NCBI GenBank assembly: GCA_021521415.1
Contig: JAIQDT010009059.1
Coordinates: 1-64,000 of the forward strand
DNA length: 64,000 bases
From: Bidens hawaiensis
Lineage: Eukaryota; Streptophyta; Magnoliopsida; Asterales; Asteraceae
Reading direction: 5' to 3'
Positions 22,043-32,635 of the stretch are shown here, piece by piece (within the stretch, counting starts at the first letter, position 1; each line of letters opens with the position of its first letter). The translations under genes and the position numbers were made by a program. The notes under the pieces are model-generated. The model saw nothing but the letters and a program-made list of their open reading frames with translations. It was not told where the DNA came from and did not search any database.

Positions 22043-22398
22043 AACTACCCAAGATTATGGTCTGTAAGAAATTGGGTACATAAAATTGTTCTTTTACTGT
22101 ATGAGTTATTCGAATTTTATAAACGAAGATGATGTGTGTGTTTTTTACTAATTAACATGTCTTTAACGGAAATGGTACACCCCACCCCACCCCACCCCAC
22201 CCACAAAGAGAATCGACAATGGTAAGGTAGTTGAAAATTACAGTCTAATATATTAAAGTCTAATAATTTAATGTTATGTGCATCTTCTTTATTTTAATTA
22301 TAAACTATTTATCAAAGTCTAATAATAATAATAATATTAACAAGAAAAATAGTCGCCTCCATCTCCGGTTCAATCGCCAACCTACCACAAACACAAGG
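22043..22398. other. 3' flank of the paralogue
   Basis: This is AT-rich DNA with a (CCCCA)n run at about 22178-22203. No gene is present. Confidence 0.45.
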
Positions 22399-22525
22399 AG
22401 CTAATTGCAGTTATGGTTCATTTGATGAAACTCAAAACATAACTTTCAACTCCGTGGTGACCATTTCGTAGATAAGGCCTCTGTGGTGGTCCTTTTCTTT
22501 TTGCAATCGGGACCAGCCGTTACTT
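22399..22525 (+). repeat. Left arm of a ~125-bp inverted repeat spanning the nest
   Basis: Phrases GTGGTGACCATTTCGTAGATA, TGAAACTCAAAAC and GCAATCGGGA recur inverted at 57655-57780. After removing the 32.8-kb nested block the two arms would be only about 2.3 kb apart, consistent with terminal inverted repeats of one old DNA element. No clean TSD was found. Confidence 0.55.
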
Positions 22526-23150
22526 AATGGTTGTTACCTCCGTTAGTTTCAGGGGAAAACTAGTATTTTTTGTCCCCAAACCAAACGCCGACTCAATATA
22601 CCCTCCCCCCCTTCAAAATATACAACCCTAACATTACCCGTCGTTGTCATCCTCATCTCACATTATCATATCACCCTAATTGCATGGTTAATTATCATTT
22701 ACACTAACACCAGACTATTCTCAGCTATGAATCGGGTTTCAATTTTGAGTTATAATAGTGTTCTGAAATGTGAAATTGGCTATTCAAATTTAATTACTAA
22801 TCAAGTTCGGGTTCGTGCTTGTTCCTTGTAGCTGCGATGTTGGTCGATCTGTCATGGACCCACTTAAGCGTTGATATGGTGGCGTTTTGTATACCTGGCC
22901 GAACAGGATCTACACGATCATTTGCAATGCAGATGGACAAGATCTTTTGGAGTAGTTGTTTAGGTTTCTTTGGTTATATTATTGCATATAATCTTTAATA
23001 AGTTGTAATCAGGTGTTTTGATAAACTAAGAATCCGGTATTTTGGTATTACTGTAATTACTAGGTATTTAGTATAACCTAATGTGTAATATGTGTTCACT
23101 TATGTTAATGATAACCTACTACTGATAACTTGTGTTAACTTAATCTTTAT
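22526..23150. other. Spacer inside the old inverted-repeat element
   Basis: No supported reading frame. Repeated GTGTTAACTT / TGTGTTCACTTATG words near 23085-23150 lead into the microsatellite. Confidence 0.4.
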
Positions 23151-24061
23151 AAGTGCAATGTTTAGATATCTTTATAAGTGTCATGTCAATCTTTATGTAT
23201 AAGGAACAGTGTGTGTGTGTGTGTGCCTGTGTTATGTCTTTGTGTGTGTTTATGTATTTGTGTGTGTGTGTGTTAACTAATCAACTGTTGGGCATAACTG
23301 TATGGCATATATGTGTTAGTAGGGACATGCATGTCTATTCACATGTGACTGTGTATATATATATATGTAATATGTATATTGGCATCTCTGTGTATGCATA
23401 TGTATATGTTAATGTATACGTATGTGTGTATATATATGTGTGTGTGTGTGTGTGTCTATGTGACTACGTATATGTATGTATCTGTGTATGCATATATGTA
23501 TATATGTATGTGCGTAACTCTGTATTAATTAGTGGAGTAGTGAGTATATAAATGTATGTGTGTAGAATGTAGATATATGTGTATATGTCAGTCTTGTAAA
23601 ACTCGTTAGGCGGTCCCTAGGCGGCTGACCCCCTTGTAGGGAGTGCTCAAACATGATATATATAACATTAAATAATTATTGGATATTATATATATGTTAA
23701 GAAAAACATAATTCATATGAAACAAATAAAAAAAAAATCATGTTTTGTTGTTATTTTTATTTTTTATTTAAAAAAAATGGTGGCCGAGTTGACCTTGGAG
23801 CCCGAGTACTCTGAGTTGGACCTTGGCGAGTAACGGTGTCCGAGTTGGGAAAATTTGGCAAGGTTGATGTCCGAGGACCTTGGAATCGCCGATTCCAAAG
23901 CCTTGAAATCCGACTTTTACAACACTATACATACTTGTATGTGTGTATATGTATGCATTTGTGTGTACGTGTATCTATATGTATGTGTGTATTTTTGTGT
24001 GTATGTATGTATGTATGCATGTATGTATGAATCTATGTATATATGTGTGTGTGTATGTTTG
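23150..24061. repeat. GT/TATG-rich microsatellite cluster
   Basis: Impure TGTG, TATG and TGTATA runs occupy about 23205-23575 and 23935-24061, with a unique insert (23580-23930) containing a GAGTTGACCTTGGAG-like phrase twice. The array resumes at 56857 after the inserted solo LTR. The Cys/Val/Tyr-rich reading frames here come from the repeat. Confidence 0.85.
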
Positions 24062-24467
24062 TGTAACATCCCATTTTTCTAGTTTCGGTTAATAAAATGA
24101 GAATATGGATTATTATGAGTCGGGCTAGTGTTGGGTAAAATGGATATGGGTTATGGACTTGGGTCATGAAGGAAAGAAGGAAAAGACCATGGGCTTAAGC
24201 CCACGATCCATAATTATATAAACCTTAATTACCCATATTTCATTCATTTACACATATTCCAAACACCACCAAAACACACACTTAGCTCTCTCTCTCTCTA
24301 GCAGAAAACACCAAGGAAAACCGATCCCGATCCAAGCTAATGATAGTATGATTGTAACATCACATAAATTTCGAGTCTAAAATGTCAAAATCCAAAGTCT
24401 AGGGATCAAATCTGCCAAATTCCAAACCTTAGGGTTTAAAAAGGAAAAATTTTGTTCTCTTGTCCTC

Positions 24468-24816
24468 TCGCGATACGCGACGGGACAAAGCACAAGCCCA
24501 TCGCGTATCGCGAAGGGCTTGGTCAAAACGTTCTAGAAGGAGTCAACAGCGATACGCGATCGCTGTTGAACCAACGTCATCGCGTATCGCGATGACGTGG
24601 TCTGACACCTCTGGCACAGTTCTGCCACGTGTCCACACGTGGCACACCGTCAGTCACGTGTCCCGACACGTGGCCACACGTGGCACGTCACCCGCCATAT
24701 GTCAACACGTGGCACACTGTCTGCCACGTTGCGACACGTGGAAAACCTATATGGTGACGATGCCAGGCTACGTCGCGATACGCGACGGGTGCCCAGGAGG
24801 CCGTCGCGTACCGCGA
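24468..24816 (+). promoter_or_regulatory. LTR promoter field: CGCG palindromes and CACGTG boxes
   Basis: Six copies of a 13-mer TCGCG-N3-CGCGA (TCGCGATACGCGA or its reverse TCGCGTATCGCGA, two of them imperfect) flank a 115-bp core (24624-24741) with seven exact CACGTG boxes plus CACGTC and CACGTT. A TATA box follows about 95 bp after the core. CACGTG/ACGTGGC is the G-box/ABRE bound by bZIP and bHLH factors and VCGCGB is the CAMTA box; binding here is inference. The 3' LTR repeats the field at 32740-33050. Confidence 0.75.
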
Positions 24817-24835
24817 TGGGTCCCAAAATTTTGCC

Positions 24836-24843
24836 TATAAATA
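24836..24843 (+). promoter_or_regulatory. TATA box of the gypsy 5' LTR
   Basis: TATAAATA in context TGCCTATAAATAGC; the 3' LTR has the same at 33066-33073. Transcription should start around 24870. Confidence 0.75.
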
Positions 24844-26429
24844 GCAAGGTCGGGATCTCATTTCAAGCATCCCAAAACCTGCTTTCAACTCTCTTTCTAA
24901 CATCTCACTAGCCTTTATATCATACCTCGAAGTTCGTGCCATAATTCCTCGATAAACGTGTCCCGATTCTCGTTTTCCGTGCCAACGTTTCCTCGAAGTT
25001 AGTGCCACCCTCCACCCACATACGACCAAGAAGGTGTTTGTATTAGCTCGACGTCAAGATGGTGAATCTCGTAAGGCGTGTCTACAAGTGGTGAAAGATT
25101 GGTGTTGTTGTTTGACGTGTCAAGGAAGGTGTACAAGAGAAAGAGTTGATCAAGAGGGTGAAGCGGCGTTGGAGTGCTGCTTGAATTGTTAGGATTTCTA
25201 TAAGCCAACAAAGGTAGGCATAACGCCAATGAGAATAATAATTAAATATTATAAAGGCTTAACCCTTGAGTCGAGATTATACTCGATACCTCGATAAAAG
25301 AAAAGAAATGTAAACATAACAAAGAAAAGAACAAAAAGATAAGATTACGAATATGGAAAGATATATATATGTGTGTAAGTATATATTCTTTGTTATGAAA
25401 TATTATTTAAGTAATAAATAACTATTCTTAAATAATAAAGAAAAAGAATACGTTTCTTAGAGAAGAAGAAACGTCAGGTTTTATAAATAAACTAAAGGTT
25501 TATAAATTACTTTCAAATTAAAGGTTTTTAAGTAAAAAGAGATTTTGAACTAAAGGTTTATCGAGGTAAAGTTTATATAATAAGACTAAAGGTCTTAAGC
25601 CGGATTGTATATCCGACTAACAAATGTTTATACTCGTACTATAGGTGCGAGATAACAAGGGAAAGACCCTTGGACGGTGTTTTGAAGCCGATCCCAAAGT
25701 GAAAAGGTGAATACGCCCCCAAACTTTTACAAACTTATTTCAAACGAGTCAAACATGTTATATGAAAATTATTTACAAGGTAGTACGTGTTCCTAAAACC
25801 GTTATAATAAGAGTATAAGCCTAGCCCTCAGGCTGTAGTATACGTTTGTCTGGATCCTTACTAACGCGGTGGTCACATCGCACCACACTTGGTCGTAGGA
25901 CGCTTTCCTGCAGGAAGCACGGCCATGTGTATGCATACGGGCACTTAACTAAGTCAAACGCTGCGGTGTTTTGCTGAGGTGACCTATTGTAGAGACTCGA
26001 GTTTATAAATGTGTTGTTTAACTTTGTTATTCCTAAGCCACGATGGGCCGAGGCAGGCGTAGTCTCGAGGGGTAATAAAGTAGAAAATATTTTTTTGCGT
26101 CAGCATATTCACCAGCATTCGTTGCTGACGTATTTTCTTACATTTTGCAGGTGAACAAGGGTAACGCTTGGAGTGTCGAAGTGCTATGGATATCCGATGG
26201 CTCGGATTTGTTTTGTATAAACTTAAAATATTAAAAATGGTGGTTGTAATTAAAAACAATTAATATTTTTGTTATAACTTAAACGGGTATTTTATAATCC
26301 CGTCTTTTGTAATATTACACTTTAAACCCACAAGTATTCCGCTAGTAAACGTAACTTTGATTTAATTACACTTGTGGTACCAACATAGTTGTCATACGCC
26401 TAGGCCGTGGTCTGGGGTGTGACAAGTGT

Positions 26430-26442
26430 TGGTATCAGAGCC
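26430..26442 (+). other. Gypsy primer-binding site (initiator tRNA-Met)
   Basis: TGGTATCAGAGCC lies 5 nt after the LTR end TGACA. It is complementary to the 3' end of plant initiator tRNA-Met. Confidence 0.88.
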
Positions 26443-26586
26443 ATCGATCTTAGCGAATTAGGTATTACAAGATAATATCTAAGCTTCGATCCAAGTATAT
26501 GAATTAATTGATTAATTAAAACAGGGATAAGATAGGCTGGTAAACCTTTTCTTTCCCTCATCATTCTAAACCACCCAAATTGTTAG

Positions 26587-27765
26587 ATGTCATTCAAGAA
26601 TATGATGGAAAACTTTGTGCGCAAGGCTAAAGAGGCTGGAATCGCCGAACCATTTCCCGAGGACAATATGAGTGAAGGTTACTAGGAAGCATACTTCGAC
26701 CAAGATGTAGAACATGACCTGACCAAACCGGTATACTATCCCGGAAGCAAACACTATCCAATCAATGTTCCTGATAGTCCACCGAAACAAGGAAGTGAAC
26801 CACCGAGGCACTCGAGCTACCACCCACTAACAATTCCCATGTACCACCCATATGAGGTTCCCACATACTATCCGTCAGAAATCCCCACTTACCAACCATC
26901 GGAGATACCACCCTACTACCCATCAAGCAACCCAACCTATTTACCACCAAATCCTCACCCGTCCTATGCCTTCATCTCAAATCGACCCATCAAAGAAGAA
27001 CCAAGGTCTCCATCCTCTGACTGGATGCATTGCCACTCAGATCAACGAAGATGGCATACCGGGAGCTCCACTTTCAATGAAGTCAACTCTCAACCCACCA
27101 ATGATGAGGGGCCGTCCTGTAAACCGAGGATGAGGGAGATGATGCCCTATGAAAGTTTCCAAATGCCCCCGATAATCAATGAGACCACCCAGCATATGGA
27201 AGAGGAAAAGGAAGAACCCGAGGAGGAAGAGGAAGATCCAGAAGAAGAATCTGTGAAACAACCGAAAGAAGAGTGTCCCGATAATCCCAACAAGATATCA
27301 ACCCCAATGGAGGAATCACTCACTTCCCAAAACCCAAGCTACGGTTCTGTTGACCCATATGTCCAATATCTCGAGAAACTCAAGAACCAAGCTACATCAA
27401 GTTATCCACCGTTCCAAGGCGTGATCCCAACGGAAGAGGATCAAGTAAATGAAATCCGAGAACAGAATGAAGCTGCTGAAGCTTTTTTCCACTACCCCTC
27501 CGACGTGACAGCATCCCCGTATCCAGAACCAAGAAATCATTATGAAATGGTGACAATGGGTTTCCACGACCCACCTCTGATATATGGATACCCCAACGAA
27601 GTTCCGCAGTCATACGAGGAACACTTGGACCACGCTTTACATGAGACAGACGAATGGAGGAAAAAGATGGCCGTTGAAGGAAAGAAAAAGAAGAAGATTG
27701 GAGAGACGCTTCTTCGAAAGTGCAACAAGTTGACAAGGGTTGTGAGAAAGTTCATGAGGGATTGA
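26587..27765 (+). pseudogene. Extra Tyr/Pro- and Glu-rich ORF between PBS and gag
   Basis: One frame of 392 codons starts MSFKNMMENFVRKAKEAG, is stopped once by TAG at codon 33 (26683-26685, where a Trp codon would fit) and then stays open to TGA at 27763. It has an imperfect 8-residue repeat of the type YYPSEIPT (about residues 80-115), a Glu-rich acidic patch (about residues 200-225, EEEEEDPEEE), and a basic C-terminus KKKKKIGETLLRKCNKLTRVVRKFM. It has no zinc finger or gag core and I do not recognise the family. It lies upstream of gag on the same strand, separated by an AT-rich gap of about 280 bp. It could be an N-terminal gag extension, a captured gene piece or an accessory protein. Confidence 0.6.
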
Positions 27766-28044
27766 AGATGATGGAGAAGGATGTAACAAAGAAGCTGTGT
27801 GTGTGTGCGTGTGTTAATGTAATCCTATGAGTTATGTGAAATAATGTGTAATAAAGAACGTTGAGACGTTCTTATGTAAAGATAGGTTTATCGATATATA
27901 TATATATGTTATAAAATATATATATATATATATATATATCCTTTTGTGATATATATATATATAAATGTGAAATAAGACATATGTTTAATAAAAGGAAGTT
28001 GTTAAATTTCAAATATATAAGATATATTGAAAAAGAAAAAGAAA
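27766..28044. repeat. AT microsatellite gap before gag
   Basis: (GT)n at 27797-27813 and (AT)n at about 27893-27963 separate the extra ORF from gag. Confidence 0.7.
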
Positions 28045-28995
28045 ATGTCTGAACAAAGTAACAACAACGAGAATTCTCGAAAAGAGATAGAGATAAGAAA
28101 AGAAAAGGGGAAAGACCCCATAAATAAACAAGATGATCCAATTCCTGACAAATATATGAGTCAAATACAAAAGATGATTAAAGATGCAATTAGGGAAGAG
28201 TCTGTGGCTAGGTCCCAATCGAAAAACTCAAAACATTCCCAATCTGTTAATCCTTCCCGAAAATCCGTGAAATCTCGTCCGAAACCGTTTCATGTCGAGG
28301 AAAGTGTTCATGAGTCCAACGCTGATGGTGGGGTAAGACAAGAATTGAAGAAATTAAAAATAAGTGGGTGTTCGTTTAAGGATTTCAAATATTATGGACC
28401 GAAGGAGTTCCATGGTGACAAGGGAGCCATCACAACAGTTAGGTGGCTTGAAGAAATGGAGACGATCGTAATAACAAGTAAGTGTTCCGATGAAGAAAAG
28501 ATTCAATATTCTGCCCTCATGTTCAAAGGAGAAGCGCTCGAGTGGTGGAATACGTTGATCATAAGTAAAGGAAGGGAGATGATGTACAATCTGACTTGGA
28601 ATGAGTTTAAGGAGATGATAATGGCAAAGTTTTGTCCAATGAACGAGACGGACCAAATTCAAACCAAATTCCTGAATCACAAGGTCGTTGGAACAAACCT
28701 TCGTGAATACAACACAAAAATTCACGAATACTGTCGATTGGTTCCCCAGCTGGTTACTCCTGAATCCAGCAAAGTAACACGTTATATTTGGGGACTACCA
28801 CGAGAGATTCGTGACATGGTGAGGTCTCACTTGCCACAGACCGCTGACTCCACAATGGAATTGGCTGGTTATTTGATGGGCGGAATGATCCGCAACAAGG
28901 AAGAAGATAGAAAGGTCGTGTCACCTAACGACCAAAGAAAGAATGGAGGAAGCACTCGATTCAAGGGCGAGGGCGTAAATCAACATCAAGCTTGA
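28045..28995 (+). pseudogene. Gypsy gag (capsid core)
   Basis: ATG at 28045 opens a basic, Ser-rich N-terminus followed by the retrotransposon gag core: FKYYGPKEFHGDKGAITTVRWLEEME, ALMFKGEALEWWNTL, FKEMIMAKFCP, and LVPQLVTPESSKVTRYIWGLP. The frame ends at TGA 28993-28995, where the zinc-knuckle region resumes in another frame, so a frameshift lies at about 28985. It would form the particle shell if intact. An in-frame TTG upstream was ignored in favour of this ATG. Confidence 0.85.
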
Positions 28996-29306
28996 TTCAA
29001 TTCCAACGCCCGCCATGCAAAACATGCAAAAGATACCACAAGGGTCGATGTAACTTTGATCCGCCTCCAAAAGTCTGTGAATCATGCAACCGACCTCGCC
29101 GCGTAGCGGCCTACTGCTGGAAGAAAAAGATGACCTGCTACAACTGCAAGGAGATGAGACACCTAAGCTTTGAGTGTCCGAAAAACAAACCCGCGACTGG
29201 TGGTGCGGGTGGAAGTGGTAAAGACAAGAAAGGAAACGCTAGAGTCTTTGTACTTGACACGAAACAAGCCACTGACATGCCGGAACCATCACTGGTACGT
29301 TCTTAG
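28992..29306 (+). pseudogene. Gypsy nucleocapsid zinc-knuckle segment
   Basis: Three Cys clusters are visible: CKTCKRYHKGRC, CESCNRPRRVAAYC and CYNCKEMRHLSFEC. The last has the CCHC pattern of nucleocapsid proteins that bind RNA. The segment is frame-shifted from gag and again from the protease near 29290. Confidence 0.8.
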
Positions 29307-31012
29307 TCAGCGACACCTATGCTAGAGTTTTGTTTGATTCAGGTTCCAATTTAAGTTTTATGGATTATAAATTTTGTAGTCTATTAAACGAACCTTTAAC
29401 AAAATTAAATAAAACTCTAAGCATCGAGACTGCTAGCGGTGAAATCGTTAAGATCTCCGAAGCCCTTGAAAACGGAAAAATTCTCTTAGCCGGTTATATT
29501 CTACCTATTCAACTCTTACCAATGGCACTTTCTGGTTTTGATATTGTACTTGGTATGGATTGGTTATCCAATAACCACGCTTGTATCATTTGCAATAGCA
29601 AAATCGTTGAACTTCAAGCCCCCGATAAACGAACCATTCGAATTGAAATGGACAAAGACGCTGGCCAAGTTAGCATAATTTCCTTAATTAGGGCTAACAA
29701 ATGTTTAAATCAAGGATGCTTAGCATTCATGGCCTACGTCACTGAAGAATCAAAGCCAAAAGAGATAAAGGACGTACCTATCGTCTCTGACTTTTCTGAT
29801 GTCTTTCCTGATGAACTTCTCGGAATCCCTCCTGATCGTGAAGTAGAGTTTAGGATCAATCTTATTCACAGTACTGCTCCGATCACAAAGGCACCATACC
29901 GTCTCGCTCCAACTGAAATGAAAGAATTAAAGAAACAACTCGATGAACTGCTTGAGAAAGGTTTCATTCGACCAAGTTCGTCACCATGGGGAGTGCCGAT
30001 TCTATTCTTCAAGAAGAAGGATGGATCTATGCGTATGTGTATCGACTATCGTGCGTTAAACAAAGTCACAATCAAAAATCGTTATCCACTTCCTCGAATC
30101 GATGATCTTTTTGACCAACTTCAAGGTGCTAGCTTCTTTTCTAAAATCTATCTTCGTTCCGGCTATCACCAACTCAAAGTCCAATCCGAGGATATTCCGA
30201 AAACTGCTTTTCGAACAAGGTATGGCCATTACGAGTTCACCGTTATGCCATTCGGACTTACTAATGCGCCAGCCGCGTTCATGGACATGATGAATCGTAT
30301 TTGCAAGACTTACTTGGATAAATTTGTTATTGTATTCATCGACGACATACTTATTTATTCTAAGTCTAAGGCTGATCATGAAGTCCATATCCGAACTTTG
30401 CTTGAAATTCTTAGGACCGACAAATTATATGCTAAATTTTCAAAATGCGAATTCTGGTTACACGAGGTACAATTTCTTGGTCACATCATCAATGTCAACG
30501 GTATTCAAGTCGATCCCGCTAAGATTGAAGCTATCTCTAAGTGGGAAATCCAAAAATCGCCAACCGAGATTAGAAGTTTCTTAGGTTTGTCCGACTATTA
30601 CCGTAGATTCATTAAAAATTTCTCTCGTATAGCCATTCCCCTAACCTCCTTAACTTGCAAGAACATCAAATATGAATGGGGAGCGAAGCAACAAGAGGCG
30701 TTCGATACACTTAAACAAAAACTCACCCAAGCACCTATACTGGCCTTGCCAAAAGGTACTGAGGATTTTGTTGTCTTTAGTGACGCGTCTCATTCCAGCT
30801 TGGGATGTGTACTAATGCAACGCAAGAAAGTAATCGCCTATGCCTTTCGTCAATTCAAAGTACACGAAAAGAACTATACGACTCACGATCTAGAGTTAGG
30901 CGACATAATCTTCGCACTTAAGAAATGGAAGCACTATCTCTATGGAGTAAGATTTACTGTGTACACTGATCATAAAAGCTTAAAGCATATCTTTGAATCA
31001 GAAAGAGCTTAA
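29297..31012 (+). pseudogene. Gypsy protease - reverse transcriptase - RNase H
   Basis: A 560-codon frame carries the protease motif [10 protein letters not shown] (active-site Asp codon 29336-29338), the linker with [24 protein letters not shown] fingers ([15 protein letters not shown]), palm, FIDDILIYS near 30336, and RNase H ([37 protein letters not shown]). In [11 protein letters not shown] the first catalytic aspartate of the palm is Tyr (TAT 30149-30151), a change expected to abolish polymerisation. A one-base shift near 30990 moves the rest to another frame. Confidence 0.92.
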
Positions 31013-32595
31013 CATGCGTCAACGGCGATGTATGGAAACTCTCAACGACTACGACTGCGAGATTGTTTACAATGAAGGCAAAGCCAACGTTGTAGCTGAT
31101 GCCTTAAGTCGCAAGGAACATGAGAAGTCGAAAAGGGTCCGAGCGTTGCGTCTAGAACTTCAAATCAATTTACTCGAACAAATCAAATCTACCCAAATTC
31201 AAGCGATCGCTGAAAACCAAATCTCTGACGAAAAACGTAATGGCACCATTGACTCGCTAGTCAAGGGTGATGATGGTATCCTTAGACTCGGCAATAGAAT
31301 TTGGGTACCAATCGTTGGGGACTTGCGTGAGAAAATTTTGGACGAGGCTCACAAATCCAAATATATGATACATCCCGGGAGTGACAAAATGTATCATAAT
31401 CTCAAATCAAACTATTGGTGGAATGAGATGAAAAGGGATGTTGCTTGCATTTTGCGAAATGTCTAACGTGTTTGAAAGTCAAGGCTGAACACCAAAAGCC
31501 TTCGGGATTGCTTCAGCAACCCGAACTTCCTGTATGGAAGTGGGAGTTAATAACCATGGATTTTATAACCAAACTCCCAAAGACGACTCGTCAACGTAAT
31601 GCTATATGGGTAATTGTGGACCGCTTAACAAAGTCCGCACATTTCATACCTATCAATGAATCATACTCAATGGAAAGATTAGTGCGTATTTATGTAAACA
31701 CCATTGTTGCTTTGCATGGAGTATCGCTATCTATAATATCTGATCGAGACAGTCGTTTCACGTCTCATTTCTAGAAAAGCTTCCAACAATCCTTAGGCAC
31801 AAAGCTTAACCTTAGCACTGCCTATCATCCGCAAACTGATGGGCAAAGCGAGAGGACAATTCAAATGTTGGAAGATATGCTTCGGGCTTGTGTAATTGAC
31901 TTAGGTGGAAGTTGGGATGACCACTTACCCCTAATGGAATTCTCGTACAACAATAGCTATCACACAAGTATTCAAGCCGCACCATTCGAGGCGTTATATG
32001 GTCGTAAATGTAGAACGCCGTGTGTTGGTTTGAAACTGGAGACAATCAGTTATCTGGACCCGAGATAGTCCAAGAAACCACCGACAAGATTCTTCAAATC
32101 CGAGAACGACTGAAGAGGGCACGTGATCGCCAAAAGAGTTACGCCGATGTCCATCGTAAGCCGTTAGAATTTAATGTTGGAGACAAAGTTCTTTTGAATG
32201 TCTCGCCTTGGAGTGGCATTGTTCGCTTCGGTAAGAAAGGAAAGTTAAGTCCTCGATTCGTTGGACCCTTCGAGGTACTTGAACGAATTGGCACTGTTGC
32301 ATACCGTTTGCGACTGCCCGAGGAAATGCAAGGGATACACGATGTATTCCATGTTTCAAATATGCGAAAGTGCTTGACCGACGAATCTCTTTCAATGGCA
32401 TTAAAATATGTTGAGATTAATAAAAACTTAAAATTTATTGAAAAACCAATTCAAATCGAAGATTCGAAGTTAAAGAAATTCAAAAGACGAACCTTGAAAA
32501 TTGTGAAAGTCAAATGGGACTCACGAAGGGAGCCCGAATATACATGGGAACTTGAATTGGAAATGAGAAAGAAATACCCCCACTTGTTCTTGTAA
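30993..32595 (+). pseudogene. Gypsy RNase H end and integrase, frame-broken
   Basis: It continues as [21 protein letters not shown] and ANVVADALSRKE (end of RNase H), then the integrase zinc-binding HHCC domain (HPGSDKMYHNLKSNYWW ... [11 protein letters not shown]), and the catalytic core with D codons at 31559 and 31742 and E at 31850 (GQSERTIQML). Breaks: frameshift near 31450, TAG at 31772-31774 (Trp position), frameshift near 32015. The C-terminal domain keeps [23 protein letters not shown] and [16 protein letters not shown], ending at TAA 32593. Confidence 0.9.
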
Positions 32596-32623
32596 AGCAA
32601 TCTCGAGGACGAGATTTATTTCA

Positions 32624-32635
32624 AGGTGTGGAGGA
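32624..32635 (+). other. Gypsy polypurine tract
   Basis: AAGGTGTGGAGGA directly before the 3' LTR start TGTAACATC, the expected primer for plus-strand DNA synthesis. Confidence 0.6.

Larger units (their letters stand above)
24353..26424 (+). repeat. Gypsy 5' LTR (2,072 bp)
   Basis: It is identical in order to the 3' LTR with mid-90s percent identity by eye. One visible difference is a 31-bp-scale loss in the 3' copy between two CGTCGCG words near 33030. U3 carries the CGCG and CACGTG motif field, the TATA box is at 24836, and the LTR ends TGTGACA at 26424. Confidence 0.93.

Noticed and set aside
23153..24082. Cys/Val/Tyr-rich open frames of 64-132 codons
   Set aside because: They arise from the GT/TATG microsatellite and have no domain or promoter.
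24460..25229. Open frames on both strands inside the gypsy 5' LTR (also 32731-33564 in the 3' LTR)
   Set aside because: They lie in LTR promoter and leader sequence, appear in both LTR copies only because these are duplicates, and are Arg/His-rich by-products of CACGTG and CGCG repeats.
25984..26259. 91-codon minus frame repeated at 34223-34498
   Set aside because: Present in both gypsy LTRs with almost the same sequence, so conservation reflects LTR duplication, not coding.
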